From the NCBI RefSeq assembly GCF_001806325.1, contig NZ_CP017580.1, forward strand, positions 1,674,001 to 1,738,000: a stretch of DNA of 64,000 nt. The letters run 5' to 3'. The position numbers and the translations under genes are program-made. This DNA is from Curtobacterium sp. BH-2-1-1. GTDB lineage: Bacteria > Actinomycetota > Actinomycetes > Actinomycetales > Microbacteriaceae. A model generated the notes under the pieces. That model was not told the DNA's origin and ran no database searches. It saw only the letters and a program-made list of their open reading frames with translations. Positions 56,638-64,000 of the stretch are shown in pieces (position 1 is the first letter of the stretch; each line of letters begins with the position of its first letter).

Positions 56638-59600
56638 TCAGCGACCGAGCCGCTTCCGCAGGATGTCGACGGCGCCCCTGATCTCGCCGTTCTTCGCGAC
56701 GACGAGCGCCCCGAAGTAGACGAGCACCATCACGGCGCCGGTGAGGGCGATGGTGATCAGTGCGCCGGAGACGTCGGACATCGCGAAGCCGTCGGCCGAG
56801 AAGCCGCCGAAGAAGTTGACGACGACGAGCCCCACGACGCCGGAGATGAGCGCGGCGATGACGAACTGCACGTGCGACCGGGTGACGATCGGCCCCTCGA
56901 TGCCGTTCAGACGCTTGCGGACGAGGACGAGCGCGATGATCGTCTGCACGGTCCCCGCGACGGTCGTGCACACCGCGATCGAGACGCCGATCACGTTGCC
57001 GGGGAAGGTCGCGACGGCGAGGGCGCCGATGACGAAGAGCACCGACTGGACGCACTGCATCAGGAACGGCGTCCGGTGGTCGTGCAGGGCCCAGAACACC
57101 CGCTGGATGATGAAGAGCATGCTGAACAGCACGAGACCCGGCATGTAGGCCCACAGGACCTCGGCCATCGCCTGGGTGTGGTCGAACCGGTTCTCCCAGA
57201 TCCGGGCGAACGGCATCGCGAGCACGATGAGCGCGACGCTCGCGAACACGGTGAACAGGCCGACGATCCGCAGGGAGAGCGAGAGGTTCCGGCGCACTGC
57301 TCCGAGGTCGCCGCGTTCGGCGTCGTGGCTCATCCGCGTGAAGTACGCCGTCGCGATGGAGACCGCGATGATCGAGTGCGGGAGCATGAAGAGCAGCCAC
57401 GTCGTGCCGAGGGTGGCGATGCCGGCGCCCCCGGCGAGCGACGCGACGCGGGACTGCACGATGCCGGCGAGCTGCGTCACGAGGATCATCGCGAAGAGCC
57501 ACCCGGCGGCCGTCCCGGTGGAGCGCAGCCCCACCCCGCGCCAGCGGAAGTCCGGTCGGAAGGTCAGTCCGGCACGCCGCCAGAAGAACGGCAGGAAGGC
57601 GGCCTGCGCGAACACGCCCAGCGACGCGCTGCCGGCGAGGACGGCGATCTTGATCGCCGTCCACCCCTCGGTGGAGGAGTTGACGTCGCGACCGCCGAAC
57701 AGCGCGATGAAGACGATCAGTCCAGCGATCGCGATGACGTTGTTGAGCAGCGGCGCCCAGGTGAAGGGCCCGAACACCTGCTTCGCGTTGAGGACCTCGC
57801 CGAGGAGCGAGTACATCGCGTAGAAGAGGATCTGCGGCAGGCACCAGAACGCGAAGGCGACGGCGAGGTCGGTCTGCGCGTCGGTGAAGCCCTTGCTGTC
57901 GCCGGACGCCTGCTGGCTGTACACGGAGACGAGGAACGGTGCGAGGAGCGTCGCGACGATCGCGATGACGACGAACACCGACCCGCCGAGCGTCACGATC
58001 TTGTTGACGTAGGCCACCCCGCCGTCGGTGTGCTGCTTCATCGAGCGGACGATCTGCGGGATGAGCACGGCCGACAGCAGGCCGCCGGCGATGAGCGCGT
58101 AGATGTTGTTCGGCAGCTGGTTCGAGATGCCGAAGGCGTTCGCAGCGTCGGAGCCGGTGTTGCCGATCGCGAAGGCGAGGACGAACGTCTTCGCGAAGCC
58201 GAGGATGCGCGACAGCATGGTGCCGGCGGCGAGCATCGCGCTGGCACGGCCGAGACTGCGCTCGGCGGCCGGCTCCGCGTCGACGGACGGCTCGGGCTGG
58301 GTGGCGCTGATGGTCGGCTCCTCGGGGTCGGCTGTCGGTGCGTCGCGCACCGCGGTGTCGGACTGGAGGAACGGTGCACGCCCGTCGTGCGGCGATGCGG
58401 CGGGCACGGGGTCCCCACCGACCACCGGCTGGACCTCGAGCAGCCGGTTCGGGTCCTCGTCGTCGTCCTCGTCGACGTCGCCGTTCCGGCGACGGCGACG
58501 CTTCCGGATGCTCCGGAAGATGCCGAACCCGAAGATCGCGACGAGCGCCACCGCCGCGGCCGCGGTGATCACGGTCTCCCACTGCGCCTGGACGTTCAGC
58601 TCGACGGTGGCCGGGGTCGCGATCTTCACCCCGGTCGGACTCGTGAGGGAGAGGGTCAGGTTGACCTTGCCGTTCGCGACCGACTGGACCGGCACCGTCG
58701 TGCGGGTGGAGGAGTCCGGCTGGATCTTCACCTCGATGTCGTTCCGCACCACCCGCAGCGCGGAGTTGGACGGCTGCACGGACAACAGCACCGTGACCGG
58801 GAAGTCGGAGCGGTTCCGGATGGAGATCGGCAGCGAGGACCGGTCGCCGAGCAGGGTGAGGCTGCTCGAGTCGGGGATGCTGATCTGCGAGGTCTTGCCC
58901 GCCCAGTTCGCGACCTGGGCGTCCACGGCGGTCGCGAGGCCGTCCGTGTCGGTGCGCCAGGCGTTCGAGGCCAGGGCGAGCAGCCGGAGTCGAGCGGGCG
59001 CGGTCAGGTCGGTCGGGGTGTCCAGCGCGGACGCGAACCCGGCGAGGTCCTGTTCGCCGTCCACCAGTCGCTGCAGCTGGTCGATGCGGGCGTCGCCGTT
59101 CGTCCCGGCGGACAGCGTGAGGGAGCCGGCCGTCGCGGAGGCCGCGGTGGAGAGGTCTGCCGGGGCGACCCAGGCGGTGTCCTCGAGCGCGTCGAGGGCC
59201 TGGCTCAGCCGCGCGGAGTTCGTCGGCCAGTCCCGACCGAGGGTGAGCAGGATCGGTGCCTCGGCGGTGCCCGCGCGGGCGGAGGTGGCGAGCGTCGCGG
59301 TGAGCTCGGACATGGCCGTCGACCACTCCTGCTGGCTCGACGCGGTCGCGGCGGTGCGGAGCAGGGCGGACATCGACTGGTCGGACACGAGGACGTGTTG
59401 CCCGGCGATCTGCTCGGACGCGGCGATCGTCGTGTCCGCGCCGGCCGACGTGTTGCCGCTCGACACGATCGTCGTCTTCGAGCCGGCCTTCGCGAGCGCC
59501 GGCAGGTCCGCCGCTGTGACGGTGCCGTCCGACGGCCAGGCGATCCCGTCCATCGAGTAGGGGAAGTCGAGCAGGGAATCGGTGGTGGGCAGCGTCGCGG

Positions 59601-60642
59601 GTGCCTCGTCGTCCGTCCCGGGGTCGGCGGTGGCGTCGTCGGTCGGTGACGTCGAGGCGGAGGGGTCGGCCGTCGGGCTCTGCGGATCCGACGTCGGGGT
59701 CGGGGTCGGGGTGGACGCGCCGGGGAAGTTCTGCTGCTTGATCTCCTGGTCGAGGGAGATCGGCGAGAGGACCCCGTCGGCTCCCGCTTGCCGGAGGCCG
59801 GTGACGTCGGCGTCGGCGTACGGGAGCGCGAAGGTCTCGTTCCGGAGCGACTCGAGCCGGTCCAGCCACGCGGTCGCCGACGACGGTGCGTTCTCACCGA
59901 GGATCCGGATGGACGCGATGATCCGCGGGTCGATCGCGACGGCGACGTTGTGGTCCTCGGCGGCGTCGAGCTGCTGGGTGAGCGTGCCGTCGACGGCGGT
60001 CGCTGAGGCCAGGACGCCGGCCGTCAGGACGCCCTGGTTCGTCGCCGGGACGGTGATGGGCATCGCGACCGAGACGCTCACCGGCGTCTGGTCCGTCTCG
60101 GGGTACCAGGTGATCGCGGACCGCGCCACGGCGTAGGTGTCACCCGCCGTGTACTCGGCGGCGATGCGTCGGGCACCGAACGACGAGTACCCGCCGAGGG
60201 CGACGTTGCCCGAGACGATCTTCACCGAGCCGAGCGTGACGGATCGGTGTGCCGGGACCGCCGGGACGTCCACGGAGTCCATCGGGGCGCCGAGGTAACC
60301 GGTCGTGCTGGTGTCGGCGAGCCAGTCGGAGAGGACGTCGCGCGTGCTCACGGAGCGGAAGATGTCGAGCTCCGCGGTGCCGGCAGGGACGTCCGCGTCG
60401 GTGTCGTTCGTGACCGTGACGGAGAGCTCGAGGTCCTCGTCGCGCTGGACGATCCCGCGGTTCGCCGGCGCGATCGTGATCGTCGTCCGGCCCTGCTCGG
60501 CGGCCGCGGGGTGTGCGGCGTGCGTCGTGGTCGTGGAGGCCGTCGTGGCGAGTGCACCGTCGGCCGCAGCGGGCGCGACGACGAGGCCGAGCGCGACGAG
60601 GGCCGACGCGGCGGCGGCGAGCGTGGTGCGGAAGATCTGCAT
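56638..60642 (-). CDS. murJ: DUF6049 secreted domain fused to lipid II flippase MurJ
   Basis: A single uninterrupted ORF of 1334 residues. Residues about 1-790 are a DUF6049-type secreted region: signal peptide MQIFRTTLAAAASALVALG, adhesin-like beta-sheet sequence, a Thr/Pro/Asp-rich linker near 305-350, and a membrane segment near 688-712 followed by RKRRRRR. An acidic Pro-rich linker joins the MurJ/MviN domain, about 796-1334 (SLGRASAMLAAGTMLSRILGF, about 14 membrane segments), which flips lipid II. These are usually two genes. The start is uncertain: the ATG at 60642 gives a proper signal peptide but no Shine-Dalgarno; an ATG at 60699 has GGGAG upstream and would add 19 residues. Confidence 0.85.
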   Translation of the reverse strand: MQIFRTTLAAAASALVALGLVVAPAAADGALATTASTTTTHAAHPAAAEQGRTTITIAPANRGIVQRDEDLELSVTVTNDTDADVPAGTAELDIFRSVSTRDVLSDWLADTSTTGYLGAPMDSVDVPAVPAHRSVTLGSVKIVSGNVALGGYSSFGARRIAAEYTAGDTYAVARSAITWYPETDQTPVSVSVAMPITVPATNQGVLTAGVLASATAVDGTLTQQLDAAEDHNVAVAIDPRIIASIRILGENAPSSATAWLDRLESLRNETFALPYADADVTGLRQAGADGVLSPISLDQEIKQQNFPGASTPTPTPTSDPQSPTADPSASTSPTDDATADPGTDDEAPATLPTTDSLLDFPYSMDGIAWPSDGTVTAADLPALAKAGSKTTIVSSGNTSAGADTTIAASEQIAGQHVLVSDQSMSALLRTAATASSQQEWSTAMSELTATLATSARAGTAEAPILLTLGRDWPTNSARLSQALDALEDTAWVAPADLSTAASATAGSLTLSAGTNGDARIDQLQRLVDGEQDLAGFASALDTPTDLTAPARLRLLALASNAWRTDTDGLATAVDAQVANWAGKTSQISIPDSSSLTLLGDRSSLPISIRNRSDFPVTVLLSVQPSNSALRVVRNDIEVKIQPDSSTRTTVPVQSVANGKVNLTLSLTSPTGVKIATPATVELNVQAQWETVITAAAAVALVAIFGFGIFRSIRKRRRRRNGDVDEDDDEDPNRLLEVQPVVGGDPVPAASPHDGRAPFLQSDTAVRDAPTADPEEPTISATQPEPSVDAEPAAERSLGRASAMLAAGTMLSRILGFAKTFVLAFAIGNTGSDAANAFGISNQLPNNIYALIAGGLLSAVLIPQIVRSMKQHTDGGVAYVNKIVTLGGSVFVVIAIVATLLAPFLVSVYSQQASGDSKGFTDAQTDLAVAFAFWCLPQILFYAMYSLLGEVLNAKQVFGPFTWAPLLNNVIAIAGLIVFIALFGGRDVNSSTEGWTAIKIAVLAGSASLGVFAQAAFLPFFWRRAGLTFRPDFRWRGVGLRSTGTAAGWLFAMILVTQLAGIVQSRVASLAGGAGIATLGTTWLLFMLPHSIIAVSIATAYFTRMSHDAERGDLGAVRRNLSLSLRIVGLFTVFASVALIVLAMPFARIWENRFDHTQAMAEVLWAYMPGLVLFSMLFIIQRVFWALHDHRTPFLMQCVQSVLFVIGALAVATFPGNVIGVSIAVCTTVAGTVQTIIALVLVRKRLNGIEGPIVTRSHVQFVIAALISGVVGLVVVNFFGGFSADGFAMSDVSGALITIALTGAVMVLVYFGALVVAKNGEIRGAVDILRKRLGR

Positions 60643-60766
60643 GCTGGAGGGGCCACGGGGTCGGTTCGGGCCGTCCACGAGTGTATGAGGCCCGACCATG
60701 AACGCTCCCGTGCGCGCGCACGTTGTGGAGAACTCAGACCTGCGATCTGGGAGGATGAGGACCGTC

Positions 60767-62203
60767 ATGCAGTCCGTTGCCCAGGCCGTCGAGCGACTCG
60801 ACGCACTCGCCGCCACCGAGCCCGTCGCCATCCTCGCTCGGGCCTTCGCCGACGCCGGACACGAACTGGCCCTCGTCGGTGGGCCCGTCCGCGACGCCTT
60901 CCTCGGGCGTGCGGTCACCGACCTCGACTTCACCACCGACTCCCGTCCGGACGACATCCTGCGGATCGTCGGACCGATCGCGAGCAATACCTGGGACGTC
61001 GGTCGGCAGTTCGGCACCATCGCCGCGCGGGTGGCCGGCGAGCAGGTCGAGATCACCACGTACCGCAGCGACGTCTACGACGGCGAGACCCGCAAGCCCG
61101 AGGTCGCGTTCGGCGACACCATCGAGGACGACCTGCTCCGCCGCGACTTCACCGTCAACGCGATGGCGCTCCGGTTGCCCGCGCGGGAGCTCGTCGACGT
61201 GCACGGCGGCGTCGAGGACCTCCTCGCCGAGCGCCTGCACACGCCCCAGGCCGCCCGGGTCTCCTTCCGCGACGACCCCCTGCGGATGATGCGCGCCGCC
61301 CGGTTCACCGCGCAGCTCGGCTTCACGGTCTCGGACGAGGTGCGCGAGGCCATGACGGACCTGGTCGACTCGATCGACATCGTCTCCGCCGAGCGGGTCC
61401 GCGACGAACTGGTCAAGCTCCTGAACACGGACGAACCGGTGGACGGCGTACGTCTGCTCGTCGACACCGGGCTCGCCGAGCGCTTCCTCCCCGAACTGCC
61501 GGCGATGCGGCTCGAGATCGACGAGCACCACCACCACAAGGACGTCTACGAGCACTCCCTCACGGTCCTGACGCAGGCGATCGGCTACGAGGCCGAGCGG
61601 CACCCCGGCGACGCCCCCGACACCGTGCTCCGACTCGCAGCGCTCCTGCACGACATCGGGAAGCCCGCGACCCGCAAGCTCGAGCCCGGCGGCGCCGTGA
61701 GCTTCCACCACCACGACCTCGTCGGCTCGAAGCTCGCGAAGAAGCGGCTCCGTGCCCTGCGCTTCGACAACGACACCATCGCCGCCGTCAGCCGCCTGAT
61801 CGAGCTGCACCTCCGCTTCTTCGGCTACACCGACGGCGCGTGGACCGACTCCGCCGTCCGTCGCTACGTCCGGGACGCCGGCGACCAGCTCGAACGCCTG
61901 CACGAGCTCACCCGCTCCGACGTCACCACCCGGAACCGCCGCAAGGCCGACCGGCTCGCCTTCGCGTACGACGACCTCGAGGACCGGATCCGGGAACTCT
62001 CCGAGCAGGAGAAGCTCGACTCGATCCGTCCGGACCTCTCCGGCGACGACATCATGCGCATCCTCGACATCCCGCCGGGGCGTGCCGTGGGCGAGGCCTA
62101 CCGCTTCCTCCTCGAGGTGCGGATGGACGAGGGCCCCCTCGGGTCCGACGATGCCGAAGCGCGCCTGCGCGACTGGTGGGCCGCCCGCGACGCGACCGCC
62201 TGA
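60767..62203 (+). CDS. pcnA: CCA tRNA nucleotidyltransferase
   Basis: Adds or repairs the CCA end of tRNAs, 478 residues. Class II nucleotidyltransferase head with LVGGPVRDAFLGR and DLDFTTDSRPDDI (catalytic Asp pair), the RRDFTVNAMALRLP motif, followed by neck, body and an HD domain (LLHDIGKPATRKL, FHHHDLVGSKLAKKRL). Actinobacterial CCA enzymes commonly carry HD domains. I chose the ATG at 60767, with GAGG 6 bases upstream; ATGs at 60755 and 60698 are possible. It is divergent from the MurJ fusion gene. Confidence 0.92.
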   Translation: MQSVAQAVERLDALAATEPVAILARAFADAGHELALVGGPVRDAFLGRAVTDLDFTTDSRPDDILRIVGPIASNTWDVGRQFGTIAARVAGEQVEITTYRSDVYDGETRKPEVAFGDTIEDDLLRRDFTVNAMALRLPARELVDVHGGVEDLLAERLHTPQAARVSFRDDPLRMMRAARFTAQLGFTVSDEVREAMTDLVDSIDIVSAERVRDELVKLLNTDEPVDGVRLLVDTGLAERFLPELPAMRLEIDEHHHHKDVYEHSLTVLTQAIGYEAERHPGDAPDTVLRLAALLHDIGKPATRKLEPGGAVSFHHHDLVGSKLAKKRLRALRFDNDTIAAVSRLIELHLRFFGYTDGAWTDSAVRRYVRDAGDQLERLHELTRSDVTTRNRRKADRLAFAYDDLEDRIRELSEQEKLDSIRPDLSGDDIMRILDIPPGRAVGEAYRFLLEVRMDEGPLGSDDAEARLRDWWAARDATA

Positions 62204-62362
62204 CGGACGCGATCGGTTCTGCACAGCCGGTGGCGCGCCTCCAGGCCGTCCGCTAAGCTTGCCGGGTTGTCCGCACGCACACTGCGTGGCAGGACACATG
62301 CATCAACCCTCCTGCCCCGAGAACTGCTCGGGGCCGCTGAGACCAGAGGAGGTGGGTTCCGC
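62204..62362 (+). promoter_or_regulatory. rpsF promoter and leader
   Basis: TAAGCT at 62253-62258 is a good -10 box; no clear -35. The roughly 100-nt leader holds a hairpin, CCCGAG-AACTG-CTCGGG (about 62317-62333) followed by GCCGC, just before the AGAGGAGG Shine-Dalgarno. Such a leader could be the S6:S18 autoregulatory site known in other bacteria (inference). The GGCGCGCCTCCAGGCC motif is at 62232-62247. Confidence 0.45.
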
Positions 62363-62740
62363 ATGCACCAGTACGAACTGATGGCGATCCTCGACCCCGA
62401 GATCGACGAGCGCACCGTCGCTCCCAGCCTGGACAAGTTCCTCGCTGTGATCCGCAACGACGGTGGCACCGTCGACAACGTGGACGTCTGGGGCCGTCGT
62501 CGTCTCGCCTACGAGATCGCGAAGAAGTCCGAGGGCATCTACGCCGTCGTGGACTTCACGTCCACCCCCGAGGCCGCCAAGGAGCTGGACCGTCAGCTCG
62601 GCCTCTCCGAGGCCGTGCTCCGCACGAAGGTCCTCCGCGCCGAAGAGGGCATCGCGCAGGTCGCCGCCCAGAAGCAGCGCGACGAGGCCCGCGCGGCCCG
62701 CAAGGCCGCCAACGCAACCGCGACCGCGAGCGCCGAGTAA
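62363..62740 (+). CDS. rpsF: 30S ribosomal protein S6
   Basis: 125 residues, [17 protein letters not shown], with [12 protein letters not shown] and [10 protein letters not shown] at the end; the C-terminal acidic/Ala tail is typical of actinobacterial S6. It pairs with S18 in the 30S platform. First gene of the rpsF-ssb-rpsR-rplI operon. The ATG at 62363 follows GGAGG. Confidence 0.97.
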   Translation: MHQYELMAILDPEIDERTVAPSLDKFLAVIRNDGGTVDNVDVWGRRRLAYEIAKKSEGIYAVVDFTSTPEAAKELDRQLGLSEAVLRTKVLRAEEGIAQVAAQKQRDEARAARKAANATATASAE

Positions 62741-62743
62741 CCC

Positions 62744-63313
62744 GTGGCCGGCGAAACCGTCATCACGGTGGTGGGCAACCTCACCGCGGACCCGGAGCTG
62801 CGGTACACGCAGAACGGGCTCGCCGTGGCGAACTTCACCATCGCGTCGACTCCTCGCACGTTCGACCGTCAGGCGAACGAGTGGAAGGACGGCGACGCGC
62901 TGTTCCTCCGTGCGAGCGTCTGGCGCGAGTTCGCCGAGCACGTGGCGGGCTCGCTGACGAAGGGCTCGCGCGTCATCGCGCAGGGTCGTCTCCGTCAGCG
63001 CTCGTACCAGGACCGTGAGGGCCAGCAGCGCACGAGCATCGAGCTCGAGGTCGACGAGATCGGCCCGTCGCTGCGCTACGCGACCGCGCAGATCACCCGT
63101 GCTGCGGGTGGCTCCGGCGGCGGTCGTGGCCAGGTCGGTGGCGGCAACGCCCCGGCGGGCAACGGCGGCAACGGCGGCGGCTGGAACAACAACGGCGGCG
63201 GTCAGTCGGACGCGCCCTGGTCCCCCCAGGGTGGCCAGCAGGGCGGCAACGCACAGTCGAACGACGTGTGGAGCACCCCGGGCGGCACGTACGACGACGA
63301 GACCCCGTTCTGA
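62744..63313 (+). CDS. ssb: single-stranded DNA-binding protein
   Basis: OB-fold protein of 189 residues that coats single-stranded DNA. The OB domain covers about residues 1-110 ([38 protein letters not shown]). A Gly/Asn-rich linker (about 120-175) leads to the acidic tip DDETPF that recruits partner proteins. It starts with GTG three bases after the rpsF stop. Confidence 0.96.
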   Translation: MAGETVITVVGNLTADPELRYTQNGLAVANFTIASTPRTFDRQANEWKDGDALFLRASVWREFAEHVAGSLTKGSRVIAQGRLRQRSYQDREGQQRTSIELEVDEIGPSLRYATAQITRAAGGSGGGRGQVGGGNAPAGNGGNGGGWNNNGGGQSDAPWSPQGGQQGGNAQSNDVWSTPGGTYDDETPF

Positions 63314-63360
63314 TCCTCCGCGGTTCAACGGACACAACTTCCACTTCTTAAGGACAAACA

Positions 63361-63618
63361 ATGGCTGGAAAGAGCACCGGCGATCGCCGGAAGCCTCGCG
63401 GTAAGGGCGGCAAGAACGCCGCTCCCGCGAAGTCGATCAAGGTCGGCGTCATCGACTACAAGGACGTCGCGACCCTTCGCAAGTTCATCTCGGAGCGTGG
63501 CAAGATCCGCGCCCGTCGCATCACCGGCGTCTCCGTCCAGGAGCAGCGCCTCATCGCCCGTGCCGTGAAGAACGCCCGTGAGATGGCGCTCCTCCCCTAC
63601 GCCGGCTCCGGCCGCTGA
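63361..63618 (+). CDS. rpsR: 30S ribosomal protein S18
   Basis: 85 residues, [19 protein letters not shown], with [24 protein letters not shown] and [10 protein letters not shown] near the end. It lies 47 bp after ssb. Confidence 0.97.
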   Translation: MAGKSTGDRRKPRGKGGKNAAPAKSIKVGVIDYKDVATLRKFISERGKIRARRITGVSVQEQRLIARAVKNAREMALLPYAGSGR

Positions 63619-63632
63619 TCGGAGGTCGACAC

Positions 63633-64000
63633 ATGTCGAAGCTCATCCTCACCCACGAGGTCTCCGGCCTCGGTTCCGCCGGTGACGTCGTCGACGTCAA
63701 GAACGGCTACGCCCGCAACTACCTGATCCCGCAGGGCTTCGCTGTCGCGTGGTCCAAGGGCGGCGAGAAGCAGGTCGAGTCGATCCGTGCGGCACGTGCC
63801 GCTCGCGAGCTCGCCACCATCGAAGAGGCACAGGACCTCAAGATGAAGCTCGAGAACGCGACCATCAAGCTGACCGTCAAGGCCGGCAAGGACGGTCGTC
63901 TGTTCGGCTCCGTCCGTCCGGGCGACGTCGCTGACGCCGTCCAGGCGCAGGGCGTCGGCTCGCTCGACAAGCGCAAGGTCGAGGTCCCCGCGACCATCAA
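63633..64000 (+). CDS. rplI: 50S ribosomal protein L9 (partial, runs off right edge)
   Basis: Begins [20 protein letters not shown] with the invariant L9 motif [14 protein letters not shown]; about 122 residues are visible and the gene continues beyond base 64000. The ATG is preceded by GGAGG. Last gene of the rpsF-ssb-rpsR-rplI operon. Confidence 0.96.
   Translation, partial: MSKLILTHEVSGLGSAGDVVDVKNGYARNYLIPQGFAVAWSKGGEKQVESIRAARAARELATIEEAQDLKMKLENATIKLTVKAGKDGRLFGSVRPGDVADAVQAQGVGSLDKRKVEVPATI

Noticed and set aside
56599..59649. A 1016-residue plus-strand open frame opposite the DUF6049-MurJ gene
   Set aside because: Antisense shadow of a real coding region; no recognisable motifs.
56638..60642. 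A frameshift or stop separating DUF6049 and MurJ
   Set aside because: The reading frame is open and protein-like through the linker, with no stop and no plausible MurJ start preceded by a ribosome-binding site.

Overview
This window comes from a high-GC actinobacterium. It holds the replication-origin region in the classical actinobacterial order (dciA-recF-gnd-dnaN-oriC-dnaA-rpmH-rnpA-yidD-yidC-khpB-rsmG-parA-parB). It also holds the fhaA-fhaB-pstP-rodA-pbpA-pknA-pknB cluster, crgA, a DUF3566 gene after gyrA, and DUF6049/MurJ. These point to the family Microbacteriaceae. Curtobacterium is my guess for the genus, but I cannot confirm it from sequence reading alone. I see no rRNA operon, insertion sequence, prophage or CRISPR array.

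Layout. (1) 1-20.8 kb is an accessory metabolic and regulatory region: an XRE regulator divergent from a short-chain dehydrogenase, a second dehydrogenase, and genes for a nearly complete agmatine-to-succinate route. These are agmatine deiminase, N-carbamoylputrescine amidase, an APC permease, putrescine oxidase, two aldehyde dehydrogenases, GABA aminotransferase and a PucR regulator. The region also holds glgX, a secreted esterase, GNAT, TetR and nudK. (2) 20.8-31.3 kb holds a tRNA-Leu, a translationally coupled cell-wall and signalling operon with two PASTA kinases, a trpG/pabA-type amidotransferase and crgA. (3) 31.3-34.5 kb holds a gene-free stretch rich in DnaA boxes, a rhomboid protease, a cyclophilin, a small membrane protein, a gene-free stretch with palindromes, and tRNA-Ala and tRNA-Ile. 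(4) 34.5-53.7 kb is the replication and segregation block. Minus-strand genes lie left of the origin (gyrA, gyrB, dciA, recF, gnd, dnaN, dnaA). Plus-strand genes lie right of it (rpmH to parB), followed by an unusual gene-free stretch with parS sites and by ydcF-ddl on the minus strand. (5) 53.7-64 kb holds an aminotransferase, trxA/trxB, one giant ORF fusing a DUF6049 secreted region to MurJ, pcnA, and the rpsF-ssb-rpsR-rplI operon, which runs off the right edge.

How the genes work together. The left block would let the cell import a polyamine or amino acid and convert agmatine to putrescine, 4-aminobutanal, GABA, succinate semialdehyde and succinate. The middle block couples peptidoglycan sensing (PASTA kinases, PstP, FHA adaptors) to septal or elongation wall synthesis (RodA, PbpA, CrgA, MurJ, Ddl). 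The origin block handles initiation, supercoiling, repair and segregation.

Points worth a second look: a second DnaA-box cluster 12 kb from oriC; five parS sites, two of them inside the ends of one gene; the DUF6049-MurJ fusion; a dispersed GGAGGCGCGG-core palindrome at many gene junctions; and several genes that look leaderless.
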